64,000 nt of DNA, from NCBI RefSeq assembly GCF_900100535.1, contig NZ_FNDG01000023.1, positions 1-64,000 of the forward strand, in the 5' to 3' direction. Below are positions 1 to 8,455 of the stretch, piece after piece. The stretch's first letter is position 1. Each line of letters starts with the position of its first letter. This DNA is from Phytopseudomonas flavescens. GTDB lineage: Bacteria > Pseudomonadota > Gammaproteobacteria > Pseudomonadales > Pseudomonadaceae. The position numbers and the translations under genes were made by a program. The notes beneath the pieces were generated by a model. It ran no database searches. It had not been told where the DNA came from and saw nothing but the letters and a program-made list of their open reading frames with translations.

Positions 1-2702
1 TTGCCGGCTCCGCCATACAGGCTGTCATTACCTTCACCGCCCAACAGCAGATCATGGCCGTTACCGCCTGAGAGGTAGTCGTTACCCACACCACCGATCA
101 GCGTGTCGTCGCCATTTTCACCGTAGAGATAATCGTTGCCAGCACCGCCATCGAGCACATCATCGCCAGCCTGACCATAGAGGGTGTCGTTACCCAGGCC
201 GCCGATCAGTGAGTCGTTCGTCGCATAGCCAGTGAGGTTGTCGTTACCGTCCGTGCTTTGCAACGCCATCACCTTGACCTGGTCGATGTTCCAGGTGGTG
301 CCATCGGCGAAACGGATTTCCTCCAACCTGTAGGCACTGGTGCCATCGGCGTTGAAGTAGTTACTGACAGAGATACGGTCAGTACTGTCCTTCAGGCTCA
401 GGATTAGGTTGGTACTCGAACGAGTGACGACGATATCGTCCGGCGCAATGCCCTCGGCGAAGACGATGGCGTCCACCTTGTCGCTGCCGGTGTCGTAGTT
501 GTTGATCGTATCCTGGCCCCAGCCACGGCTGAAGCGATAGGTGTCGCTGCCAGCGCCACCACTCAGCGCATCGTTGCCGGCACCACCGTCGAGGATATCG
601 TTGCCAACCTCGCCGTTCAGGGTATCGTTACCAGCGACTCCGTAAAGGATGTCGTTTCCGTCCCCACCATATAAGCGATCATTCCCTTCTCCACCATCAA
701 GAAAGTCCGCACCGGCATTTCCGTACAACGTATCGTTACCCGCTTCCCCGAACAGGAAGTCAGGACGCCCTCCTCCCTGAAGGGTAGTACCGGCCGCGGT
801 ATCGATAATGACCTTCTGGTCGGAACCCAATTGCAATCGAAGCGCTTCGAGTTGGGAGGTGCTCAACTGGCGTGCCCACTCGCCAAGAACGGAAATATCG
901 TTTGTCGCCCAGCCTCGACTGCCAGCTACTGACGATGCAAATTCGGACATATCGACAATGGCCTTGACCGGATCGCTGGCATGCACCTCGGTCAATGCTT
1001 CCAGAGCGCCACTGAAGTCCAGGCTTACACCAGTTTGCCCCAAGGATATGGAAACCGCGTCCATATAGGGTTTGAGGCGAGTTTGCAAAAGCAATCCGTC
1101 ATAGACGGAATCCAGCAATGCCTGGTAGGCCTTTCTGATATTGGCTTCCTGCTGAGGGCCAAAACTGAAATCCTCTTCGGTCAGGTAGACCGTGCCACCG
1201 AGAATGATGCCTCCGCCCCCTGACCGGCTTTGCGCTCCGGCTTTGTAGGTGGCGAGAACGATACCAGTCCTCTCGTTCTGCGTTGTCGATTGGAACTCAA
1301 AAAAGTTCTGGTTGTTGAAAACCTCAAGAACTCGAACCATCTCCAACAGTTCTTTATTTTTTAGTTGTGTCGCCGACGGCGTGGAGTCTGTGCTTGAGTT
1401 TATCGGGATACCGGTTATCGTATCGCTATTACTCCCGGAACCACTCGAGCCACCGACCAGATCGGTAATACGGGTCTTGATATCCCATGAATAGGCAAAC
1501 TCGACATCATAGGCTTTTCCTTTACCCAGATCCTCAACACGCTCATCAAACATACGGAAGTTCGCGCTACCTGCCCAGGCATGAATCAACCCACCCAGCA
1601 AGGCCTGCTGTTCAATTCGAGAGCCAGCCTGGGAATAGGTCGCGAGCGCTTCCCGCAGTGAATCACTGGTCGCTGCCGCTTCACGAAGGTCACGCACCGC
1701 CCCAGAACCTTGCATATTGGCAAGGCCGGCCAGTTCGGCTGGAATTTCGATGGCGTCGCCAAACTCACGATAGAACGGGTTATCTTCAAAATAAACGTCA
1801 CCACTGACACCCGTACCACCGCCACGACTCTCATCCCACTCGAAGGTGCCGAAGCCATCGATATGGTTGTTGTTGCCCAGGTTCTGACGCTTGCCGTCGG
1901 AACCGGTGCCGATACTCTTGATACCCAGCTCTTCCAAGGTGAACAGTTCACCGCCCTGGCTGATGCCGTCGCCGTTCAGGTCGCGCCAGACCCGCAGGTC
2001 GGCCCAGACGGCATCGCTGGCATCCAGCCGACCATCAGCATTTTCATCGACCGCCTGCATGGCCGCGAAACCATCGGCCGCCTTGCTGCCATCGGCCAGC
2101 AGGGTGTTTTCGCCAAACAGCTCGAGACCGCTGTCGATGGTGCCATTGCCATTGCGATCCAGAACCAGCAGGCCATCGTCGGACTTGACCCAGCCGGAAC
2201 CGTCCCTGTGTCCGTCGCCATCGTGGTCAAAAAGTACCTGGCCGTTGGCACCGAAGGTTTCGATACCGTCGCCGTCGAGATCCAGAACAATTGGGGAAGC
2301 TGTTTTAAGAGCCAAATCAAAATTAGTATTCACGCCTCCCGAAATAGATCCATATACTCTATTATACAAATCTTTAAACTCTTGCATCCAAGATAGACTT
2401 GGGCCATCCAACCCCTCGAGGGAATTATGCTGAATTCGTAGATCACGATAAAAATCCAGATGCAACTTCTTATCCGGGTTTGCAGGCTCAAGCCATCCAT
2501 ACTGCCCATAGTCAGGCGCTGGCGGACTTTGATACCAGCCACCGTCATCTGGATTATATCTATACCCATCAATATAATTCGGATCCTGATAGCCGCCCAA
2601 TGATTCCGAATACAAAAGCCCTCCCCATCCCTTGAGGGACAGCAGCGGCGCTCCAACCATGCCATTAATACCAATAGACGATAGAAATTTACCGAGAGAC
2701 AT
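1..2702 (-). CDS. RTX-type calcium-binding protein, N-terminal ~900 residues (C-terminus beyond left edge)
   Basis: An uninterrupted minus-strand frame runs from ATG at 2702 (preceded by a GGGGGTGAT ribosome site) off the left edge. Residues ~134-260 hold several EF-hand-like loops (DLDGDGIETF, DHDGDGHRDG, DRNGNGTIDSG, DLNGDGISQGGE). From ~residue 637 come glycine-aspartate nonapeptides of the GGxGNDxLYG type in two blocks (about 637-715 and 822-900). They are separated by a stretch starting TYRFSRGWGQDTI that resembles the haemolysin-type calcium-binding-related domain. RTX repeats form Ca-binding beta rolls after export through type I systems, and the matching exporter genes lie just upstream. 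No protease or lipase motif is visible in the part present, so the activity is unknown. The C-terminal secretion signal should lie outside the window. The first ~130 codons are clearly AT-richer than the rest. Confidence 0.9.
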   Translation of the reverse strand, partial: MSLGKFLSSIGINGMVGAPLLSLKGWGGLLYSESLGGYQDPNYIDGYRYNPDDGGWYQSPPAPDYGQYGWLEPANPDKKLHLDFYRDLRIQHNSLEGLDGPSLSWMQEFKDLYNRVYGSISGGVNTNFDLALKTASPIVLDLDGDGIETFGANGQVLFDHDGDGHRDGSGWVKSDDGLLVLDRNGNGTIDSGLELFGENTLLADGSKAADGFAAMQAVDENADGRLDASDAVWADLRVWRDLNGDGISQGGELFTLEELGIKSIGTGSDGKRQNLGNNNHIDGFGTFEWDESRGGGTGVSGDVYFEDNPFYREFGDAIEIPAELAGLANMQGSGAVRDLREAAATSDSLREALATYSQAGSRIEQQALLGGLIHAWAGSANFRMFDERVEDLGKGKAYDVEFAYSWDIKTRITDLVGGSSGSGSNSDTITGIPINSSTDSTPSATQLKNKELLEMVRVLEVFNNQNFFEFQSTTQNERTGIVLATYKAGAQSRSGGGGIILGGTVYLTEEDFSFGPQQEANIRKAYQALLDSVYDGLLLQTRLKPYMDAVSISLGQTGVSLDFSGALEALTEVHASDPVKAIVDMSEFASSVAGSRGWATNDISVLGEWARQLSTSQLEALRLQLGSDQKVIIDTAAGTTLQGGGRPDFLFGEAGNDTLYGNAGADFLDGGEGNDRLYGGDGNDILYGVAGNDTLNGEVGNDILDGGAGNDALSGGAGSDTYRFSRGWGQDTINNYDTGSDKVDAIVFAEGIAPDDIVVTRSSTNLILSLKDSTDRISVSNYFNADGTSAYRLEEIRFADGTTWNIDQVKVMALQSTDGNDNLTGYATNDSLIGGLGNDTLYGQAGDDVLDGGAGNDYLYGENGDDTLIGGVGNDYLSGGNGHDLLLGGEGNDSLYGGAG

Positions 2703-2705
2703 AGA

Positions 2706-2879
2706 TCACCCCCATAACAGTGAAATGATAACAACTATGGAAAAGAGAAAGAAAGCACCAACCACTGACTGAAGCGCCCCCTCCTTGCTTTTATACTTTC
2801 CAAATGTGAGAACCTTTAAAGCAACTAGACCCAGGTAGTGGCAAGCAACCTCCCATATAAAATAGATAACTATATCCAT
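2706..2879 (-). CDS. Small two-helix membrane protein preceding the RTX gene
   Basis: A 57-codon frame starts at ATG 2879 after a GTGAGGGGTAA ribosome site and stops at TGA 2708-2706, only 3 nt before the RTX start codon. The product begins MDIVIYFIWEVACHYLGLVAL, has a short charged loop (FGKYKSKEG) and ends in a second hydrophobic helix (AFFLFSIVVIISLLWG), so it should be a hairpin in the inner membrane. The tight spacing implies translational coupling to the RTX gene. Its codons are AT-rich, like the start of the RTX gene and unlike the exporter genes. I recognise no family. A helper or immunity-like role for the secreted protein is only inferred from position. Confidence 0.7.
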   Translation of the reverse strand: MDIVIYFIWEVACHYLGLVALKVLTFGKYKSKEGALQSVVGAFFLFSIVVIISLLWG

Positions 2880-2963
2880 TTACCCCTCACTAGAGACATG
2901 CCTAACTTGCGGATTAAATCAATAGCACCACACGATTGATCTACTTTAATACGCCGATAATCA

Positions 2964-4379
2964 CTACTGTTCTTTTAAGCTTTCGTCCACGTACTGCTGC
3001 AGCGGGCTCAGGAAGTAATCGATCACCTTGCGCGTGTCGGTCTTCACTTCCGCGCGCACCGCCATGCCCGGTGACAGGGCGATGCGCCCTCTGCCCACGG
3101 CGATGCTGTCGTCCGCCAGCAGGATTCGCGCGCTGTAGACCAGGCCCAGCTTTTCGTCTTCGATGGCGTCGTTGGAGACGCTCAGCACCGTGCCGTCCAC
3201 CACGCCGTATTTGGTGAAGTTGAAGGTCTCGACCTTGACCTCCACCGCCTGCCCCGCGCGCACGAAGCCGATGTCCTTGTTTTCCAGCAGCGCTTCCACT
3301 TCCACCGGCTGGTCGCTGGGCACGATGGCCATCAGCGGCTGGGCCTCGGTGACCACGCCACCCTGGGTGTGGATCGCCAGTTGCTGCACGGTGCCGTCCA
3401 CCGGGGCGGTGAGCCGGGTCAGGCGGTTGCGCTGCTCGGCCTTTTTCAGTTCCTGGGCCAGGCTGGCGCCGCGCACTTCGGCGTCGTTGTGCAGGTCGAG
3501 CATCGCCCGCCGCGTTTGCGCCAGCACGCCCTGGCGCTGTTGCTGCGCCGCCTTGAGGGCTGCGTTCAGTTCGGCGATGCGCGCCTGTTGCTGGGCCAGT
3601 TCGCGCTCCTGGTCCAGGCGGATCTGTTCCTTTTCCAGGTAGGCGTGCTTGGCCACGTAGTGCTTGTCGAGCAGGCGCCGGTAGTCCGCTGCCAGTTCCC
3701 GGGTGATCGGCAGGGTCTGGTTCAGGGCTGCAATGGTGGTGCGGATCGAGCGCAGTTCGGCTTCGCGCTGCTCGATCTGCGCCTCGCTCTGGGCCAACGC
3801 GGCGCGCAGTTCCAGGTATTGCCCCTGTACCCAGTGCTGCACGCTGCGCTGCTGGGCCGCGCTGGCCTGGGGGATCAGTTCGGCCACCGGGCCGGGCTCG
3901 GCCTGCTGGTCGATGGCTTGCAACAATAACCGCGCCCGGGCGCTGTCGATCTGCGCGGCGAGCAGCTCGCTGGCCAGGCGCTCGACATCGGCCGTGGTGA
4001 TCTGCCCGTCCAGTTCGACCAGCAGTTCGCCGGCCTTGACCGGCTGCCCGTCGTGCACGTGGATGGCCTTGACCACCGCCACCTCATTGGGCTGGATGAC
4101 CTTGGTCTTGCCGCTGGGGACGATCTTGCCGCTGGCCGTGGCGACCACGTCGATTTCGCCGACACAGGCCCACAGCAGGGCCAGCGCGGCGAACGCCATG
4201 ATCGTCCACTGGATGAGCCGCGGCGCCGGGTGCACCGGTTTTTCCTGCAGCGCCAGGGCGGCGGGCAGGAACTGCACTTCATGGCTCAGGCGCGGCGGGG
4301 CGTCCATGGCCCGGCGGTTGCGCCAGGCGTGGCGCCAGGCACCGCGGTAGCGCTCGAGCAGGTCGCGGCGGGCGCTCAT
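2964..4379 (-). CDS. Type I secretion periplasmic adaptor (HlyD family)
   Basis: 471 residues from ATG 4379 (MSARRDLLERYRG). A cytoplasmic N-terminus of ~55 residues is followed by one membrane helix (IMAFAALALLWACVG) and a lipoyl/barrel segment typical of HlyD (GKIVPSGKTKVIQPNEVAVV). Next come a long alpha-helical hairpin rich in Q, E and R, the second lipoyl half (TAPVDGTVQQLAIHTQGGVV) and the beta-barrel domain. The family bridges the inner-membrane ABC exporter to a TolC-type channel. It lies 97 bp downstream of the ABC gene on the same strand. An in-frame upstream extension exists, but it would run into the ABC gene and lacks the family N-terminus. No TolC gene is in the window. Confidence 0.92.
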   Translation of the reverse strand: MSARRDLLERYRGAWRHAWRNRRAMDAPPRLSHEVQFLPAALALQEKPVHPAPRLIQWTIMAFAALALLWACVGEIDVVATASGKIVPSGKTKVIQPNEVAVVKAIHVHDGQPVKAGELLVELDGQITTADVERLASELLAAQIDSARARLLLQAIDQQAEPGPVAELIPQASAAQQRSVQHWVQGQYLELRAALAQSEAQIEQREAELRSIRTTIAALNQTLPITRELAADYRRLLDKHYVAKHAYLEKEQIRLDQERELAQQQARIAELNAALKAAQQQRQGVLAQTRRAMLDLHNDAEVRGASLAQELKKAEQRNRLTRLTAPVDGTVQQLAIHTQGGVVTEAQPLMAIVPSDQPVEVEALLENKDIGFVRAGQAVEVKVETFNFTKYGVVDGTVLSVSNDAIEDEKLGLVYSARILLADDSIAVGRGRIALSPGMAVRAEVKTDTRKVIDYFLSPLQQYVDESLKEQ

Positions 4380-4413
4380 GGTTGTTTTCCTGGGCTTATC
4401 GCGGTGCCGCCGG

Positions 4414-4448
4414 CCCTCTCCCCAACCCCTCTCCCGGAGGGCGAGGGG
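4414..4448. repeat. C/G-rich palindromic repeat between exporter genes
   Basis: The tract reads as C-rich arms CCCCTCTCCC (4426-4435) and GGGCGAGGGG (4439-4448) around a 3-nt loop, preceded by another CCCTCTCCCC. It can fold in the transcript between the ABC exporter and adaptor genes. No T-run follows, so it is not a classical terminator; it could be a dispersed REP-like unit or an mRNA stability element. Confidence 0.55.
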
Positions 4449-4476
4449 CTCTGTTGGGCGCTTATAGGGAGGCGCT

Positions 4477-6618
4477 TCATGCCACATCCCCCTGCTGCAG
4501 GCGGTGCAGGCGCGAGTAGTGCCCGGCCTGGTGGGCGAGCAGTTCGGCGTGGCTGCCCTGCTCGACGATCTGGCCGCGGTCCATGACCAGGATGCGGTTG
4601 GCATCGCGCACCGCGGACAGCCGGTGGGCGATGATGATCACCGTGCGGCCCTGGCAGATGGCCTGCATGTTCTGCTGGATGACCCGCTCGGACTCGTAGT
4701 CCAGGGCGCTGGTGGCTTCGTCGAAGATCAGGATGCGCGGGTTGCCGATCAGGGCGCGGGCAATGGCGATGCGCTGGCGCTGCCCGCCGGAGAGCGAGGC
4801 GCCGTGCTCGCCGACCAGGGTGTCGTAGCCTTCCGGCAGTTCGAGGATGAATTCGTGGGCGCCGGCCATCCGGGCCGCCTGCATCACCGCTTCGATGGGC
4901 GCACCGGGGTCGCTCAGGGCGATGTTTTCGCGGATGCTGCGGGCGAACAGCATGTTGTCCTGCAGCACCACGCCGATCTGCCGCCGCAGCGAGGAGACGT
5001 CGGCCAGCGCCAGGTCCATGCCGTCGACCAGCACCCGTCCGCGCTCCGGGGTGTAGAGGCGCTGCAGCAGGCGGGTCAGGGTGCTCTTGCCGGAGCCGGA
5101 GCGCCCGACCACGCCGATCACCTCGCCCGCCTGGATGGTCAGGCTGACGCCGCGCAGCACTTCGGAGCCGTCCGGGCGGTAGCGGAACTGCACCTGGTCG
5201 AACTCGACATCGCCCTTGAGCGGCGGCAAGGCGCTGCGCGAGGCCTGGGACATTTCCGTGCGGCTGTTGAGGATGTCGCCCAGGCGCTGCACCGAGACGC
5301 CGGTCTGCTGGAAGTGGGTCCACAGTTGCGCCAGGCGCATGATCGGCTGCGACACGCGGCCGGCGAGCATGTTGAAGGCGATCAGCTGGCCCACGCTCAG
5401 TTGCCCCTCGATCACCAGCCGCGCGCCCAGCCACAGGGTGGCCACGGTGACCAGCTTGCCGACCAGCCCCACGCTTTCGTTGGCCAGGTTGGACAGGTTC
5501 TGGGTCTTGAAACTCGCCGCCACGTAGCCGGCGAGCTGGTTGTCCCACTTGCGGCCCACCTGCGGTTCCACCGCCATGGACTTGAGGGTGTCGATGCCGT
5601 TGACGGTTTCCACCAGGAACGCCTGGTTCTCCGCGCCGCGGCTGAAGCTTTCGTTCAGGCGCGCACGCAACAGCGGGGTGATCAGCAGCGAGATGATGAA
5701 GTACAGCGGCAGCGACAGGATCACCACCAGGGTCAGCCAGCCGCTGTACAGGAACATCACGGCGATGAACACCACCGAGAACAGCACGTCGAGCAGCAGG
5801 GTGATGGCGTTGCCGGTGAGGAAGCTGCGGATGTTTTCCAGCTCGCGCACCCGCGCCACCGAATCGCCGACCCGGCGCGCCTGGAACCAAGACAACGGCA
5901 GGGTCACCAGGTGGCGGAACAGGCGCGAGCCCAGCTCCACGTCGATACGGCTGGCCGTATGGGCGAAGACATAGCTGCGCAGCCCCGACAGCAGGGTCTC
6001 GAAGAGCATGATGCCGAGCAGGCCGATGGCGATCACATCCAGCGTGGTCAGGCCCCGGTGCACCAGCACCTTGTCCATCACCACCTGGAAGAACAGCGGC
6101 GTCAGCAGGGCGAAGATCTGCAGCACGAAGGACACCAGCAGCACTTCGCCGAGCAGCTTGCGGTACTTGACGATGGCCGGGATGAACCAGGTGAAGTCGA
6201 ACTTCGACAGCTCGCCGCTCAGCGAGGCCTCGGAGCGGATCAGCAGCAGCTCGCCGGTCCAGCGCGCCTGCAGCTCATCGAGCCCGAGCACTTCGGGCCG
6301 CTGCGCGCGCGGGTCGTGGATCAGCGCCTTGCCCTCGTCCAGGCGGGCGATGATGAAGAAACGCCCTTCGTGATCCGAGGCGATCGCCGGCAGCGGCGTA
6401 TGACTCAGGCGGGCAAGGGAACTGCGCGCGGACTTGGCCTTGAGGCCCAGCTTGCGCGCCGCCAACAGCAGTTCGGCACGGCCGAAGCGACGGCCGTCTT
6501 CGGCGTATTCGTGGGCGAGTTGTTCGGCAGAAGCGGCGACGTTGTGGAAACGCGCCAGCATGACCAGGCAGGCCAGGCCGGTATCCACGGGCTCGGGGGC
6601 GGCTGAATCGTTCAGCAT
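4477..6618 (-). CDS. Type I secretion ABC exporter with C39-like domain (HlyB family)
   Basis: 713 residues from ATG 6618. Residues ~1-130 form a peptidase-C39-like domain in which the catalytic Cys position is Thr (DTGLACLVML) and the usual His region reads HEGRFFII, so it is a non-cleaving substrate-docking domain as in HlyB. Membrane helices span ~155-430. The nucleotide-binding domain has Walker A GRSGSGKST (505-513), signature LSGGQ (609-613), Walker B ILIFDE (629-634) and the H-loop His 665. It exports unfolded RTX proteins using ATP, together with the adaptor downstream. The RTX gene four positions downstream is the obvious substrate. The ribosome site is weak (GGATGCG). Confidence 0.93.
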   Translation of the reverse strand: MLNDSAAPEPVDTGLACLVMLARFHNVAASAEQLAHEYAEDGRRFGRAELLLAARKLGLKAKSARSSLARLSHTPLPAIASDHEGRFFIIARLDEGKALIHDPRAQRPEVLGLDELQARWTGELLLIRSEASLSGELSKFDFTWFIPAIVKYRKLLGEVLLVSFVLQIFALLTPLFFQVVMDKVLVHRGLTTLDVIAIGLLGIMLFETLLSGLRSYVFAHTASRIDVELGSRLFRHLVTLPLSWFQARRVGDSVARVRELENIRSFLTGNAITLLLDVLFSVVFIAVMFLYSGWLTLVVILSLPLYFIISLLITPLLRARLNESFSRGAENQAFLVETVNGIDTLKSMAVEPQVGRKWDNQLAGYVAASFKTQNLSNLANESVGLVGKLVTVATLWLGARLVIEGQLSVGQLIAFNMLAGRVSQPIMRLAQLWTHFQQTGVSVQRLGDILNSRTEMSQASRSALPPLKGDVEFDQVQFRYRPDGSEVLRGVSLTIQAGEVIGVVGRSGSGKSTLTRLLQRLYTPERGRVLVDGMDLALADVSSLRRQIGVVLQDNMLFARSIRENIALSDPGAPIEAVMQAARMAGAHEFILELPEGYDTLVGEHGASLSGGQRQRIAIARALIGNPRILIFDEATSALDYESERVIQQNMQAICQGRTVIIIAHRLSAVRDANRILVMDRGQIVEQGSHAELLAHQAGHYSRLHRLQQGDVA

Positions 6619-6990
6619 CTATCGCATCCATGCACAGGAAATGGCAAAGCGCCATCCATTGCCAGCGGATATTACGCCTCCGGCGCGGCAGTGCAATCGG
6701 CAAATGCTCGATGCACATCACACAACGAAGAGAAACAGGGAACCGCTGCAAGGCCCGTGATAGAGGCGTGCGTGAAATATACAGGGGCTGTTTGTAGCCC
6801 GGGTCGAGCGCAGCGACACCCGGGAGAGAGTACCTGGGTATCGCTGCGCTCAACCCAGGCTACGGGCTGCGACCTCGCGGCGAATGGCAACCATGCCGCG
6901 AGATAGCTGGACGGCCACCATCACATCGCCCCGGGGGCGGGGCTCCTACAGCAGGGCCCGTCGATCTTGCAAGACGGTATCCCGCCAACC
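6619..6990. other. Intergenic region upstream of the exporter operon
   Basis: No credible gene. It should hold the promoter of the minus-strand secretion operon and the 3' end of the PHA-system gene. An inverted repeat with two near-perfect 23-nt arms (6794-6816 and 6841-6863) is the main structure; the arms carry GAGCGCAGCGA and its complement. A related half-arm is seen near 18883-18910. Confidence 0.6.
6794..6863. repeat. Inverted repeat with 23-nt arms
   Basis: The left arm starts GTAGCCCGGGTCGAGCGC and the right arm ends with GAGC-complement TCGCTGCGCTCAACCC then AGGCTAC. The arms differ at two positions, both compatible with G-U pairing in RNA. The 24-nt loop has no T-run. It is probably a dispersed REP-like unit rather than a gene-specific terminator. 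Confidence 0.6.
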
Positions 6991-7269
6991 CTAGGCCTTC
7001 AGGCTCTTGTCCAGCACCTCTTCGATTTCGCGCTTGATCTTGCCGCTCATGGTCGACAGCAGCAGGCCGAGATCGAGCTGCAGGTACACGCGCTCCTCGC
7101 CCACGTCTATATGGCCATTGGCGCCACTGCGCTTGAATTCCAGGGTGTCGCCGCGCCACTGGTAGTGCACGTCGTATTCCCGGGCCAGGCGCTCGGCCAG
7201 TAGCTCGGCCTTGTCGAGGGCGGCCTCGCGCCCCAGGTTATGCGGACGTTCGACGGTGATTCTGGCCAT
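6991..7269 (-). CDS. Polyhydroxyalkanoic acid system family protein
   Basis: 92 residues from ATG 7269, which has a clear AGGAGA ribosome site. The product begins MARITVERPHNLGREAAL, with YQWRGDTLEFKRSGANGHI in the middle and a C-terminal amphipathic helix (SGKIKREIEEVLDKSL). This resembles the small PHA granule-region proteins that Pseudomonas carries close to ubiE; their biochemical role is not established. It is divergent from ubiE with a 263-bp repeat in between. Longer in-frame extensions upstream fall inside that repeat and are not credible. Confidence 0.75.
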   Translation of the reverse strand: MARITVERPHNLGREAALDKAELLAERLAREYDVHYQWRGDTLEFKRSGANGHIDVGEERVYLQLDLGLLLSTMSGKIKREIEEVLDKSLKA

Positions 7270-7289
7270 CAAGGCTCTCCTGTCTGCTA

Positions 7290-7552
7290 GGGTCTGTTGA
7301 CGTTTCAGCACGACCGCGCCGGAGCCCGTTTTACCGCGAGGCAAGGCACGAGCCGCGAAGTTTAGCGGGCTAAATGAGCCGGCGAGAAACGCAGCATCGC
7401 GGCAAAACGGGCCCGGCCCTGCGGGTTGCGCGGGAAATCTCGCCATGCGTTGTTGGAGGACTTGGCAAGGGAACGCCATTCCCGGCGTCCTCCGCCTAGC
7501 CTGGCGAGATTTCTCGCGGCAACGCGGCTTGCGCTGAAACGTCAACAGACCC
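7290..7552. repeat. 263-bp MITE-like element with 22-bp terminal inverted repeats and two nested stems
   Basis: The left end is GGGTCTGTTGACGTTTCA plus GCAC (7290-7311) and the right end is its complement (7531-7552), with one mismatch in 22. Inside are two further inverted repeats: GCCCGTTTT.CCGCGA near 7328-7343 pairs with TCGCGG.AAAACGGGC near 7394-7410, and a stem around 7430-7447 pairs with 7500-7518 (GAAATCTCGCCA / TGGCGAGATTTC). The whole can fold as an outer stem with two inner hairpins. No ORF of a transposase is present. Shorter relatives lie near 28.6, 28.75 and 34.85 kb. Confidence 0.75.
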
Positions 7553-7684
7553 TGGGTGGGCGTGACTATACAAGAAAGCGCCCCCTGCCATCCGCAGCGC
7601 CGGGGCTTGCAGCTTGCGCGGCGGTTTTCGGTTTAGAATGACGGCCACTGAAGTTTCAGCCTCTCGGGTTTAGGAAAGGGCGAC

Positions 7685-8455
7685 ATGAACGATCCGCGCA
7701 AGAACGACGGCAGCGAACCCACCACCCACTTCGGCTTCCAGGACGTCCCGGAAAGCCAGAAGGCGGAGAAGGTCGCCGAAGTGTTCCACTCGGTGGCCGC
7801 CAAGTACGACCTGATGAACGACCTGCTCTCCGGTGGCATGCATCGCCTGTGGAAGCGTTTCACCATCGAGCTGTCCGGCGTGCGCAGCGGCAACCGCGTG
7901 CTGGACATCGCCGGCGGTACCGGCGACCTGGCCCGGCAGTTCTCGCGCCTGGTCGGCGAAACCGGCGAGGTCGTGCTGGCCGATATCAACGCCTCGATGC
8001 TCAAGGTCGGCCGTGACCGCCTGCTCGACCGCGGTGTGTCGGGCAATATCGCCTTCGTCCAGGCCGACGCCGAGAAGCTGCCGTTCCCGGACAACCATTT
8101 CGACTGCGTGACCATCGCCTTCGGCCTGCGCAACGTCACCCACAAGGACGCCGCCATCGCCTCCATGCTGCGCGTGCTCAAGCCCGGCGGTCGCCTGCTG
8201 GTGCTGGAGTTCTCCAAACCCAAGAGCAGCCTGCTGTCCAAGGTCTACGACAGCTACTCGTTCAACTTCATGCCGCTGGTGGGCAAGCTGGTGACCAACG
8301 ACGCCGAGAGCTATCGCTACCTGGCCGAGTCGATCCGCATGCACCCGGATCAGGACACCCTCAAGGCGATGATGCTCGATGCCGGCTTCGACCGCGTGAC
8401 CTACCACAACATGACCGGCGGCATCGTCGCCCTGCACCGCGGTATCAAACCCTGA
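7685..8455 (+). CDS. ubiE: Ubiquinone/menaquinone biosynthesis C-methyltransferase UbiE
   Basis: 256 residues, the usual length in Pseudomonas, from ATG 7685 after an AGGAAAGGG ribosome site. A class I SAM-dependent methyltransferase: motif I is VLDIAGGTGDLARQ, followed by FPDNHFDCVTIAFGLRNV and RVLKPGGRLLVLEF. It C-methylates the benzoquinol ring in ubiquinone synthesis. Its stop overlaps the ubiJ start (TGATG), and it opens the ubiE-ubiJ-ubiB run, a conserved Pseudomonas order. Confidence 0.97.
   Translation: MNDPRKNDGSEPTTHFGFQDVPESQKAEKVAEVFHSVAAKYDLMNDLLSGGMHRLWKRFTIELSGVRSGNRVLDIAGGTGDLARQFSRLVGETGEVVLADINASMLKVGRDRLLDRGVSGNIAFVQADAEKLPFPDNHFDCVTIAFGLRNVTHKDAAIASMLRVLKPGGRLLVLEFSKPKSSLLSKVYDSYSFNFMPLVGKLVTNDAESYRYLAESIRMHPDQDTLKAMMLDAGFDRVTYHNMTGGIVALHRGIKP

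Noticed and set aside
1..800. Tandem DNA repeat or CRISPR in the first 800 bases
   Set aside because: The periodicity is codon-level, from RTX nonapeptides inside an open frame.
4504..6606. 700-codon plus-strand frame opposite the ABC exporter
   Set aside because: Antisense shadow rich in Q, H, D and A; the opposite strand has intact Walker A, B and signature motifs.
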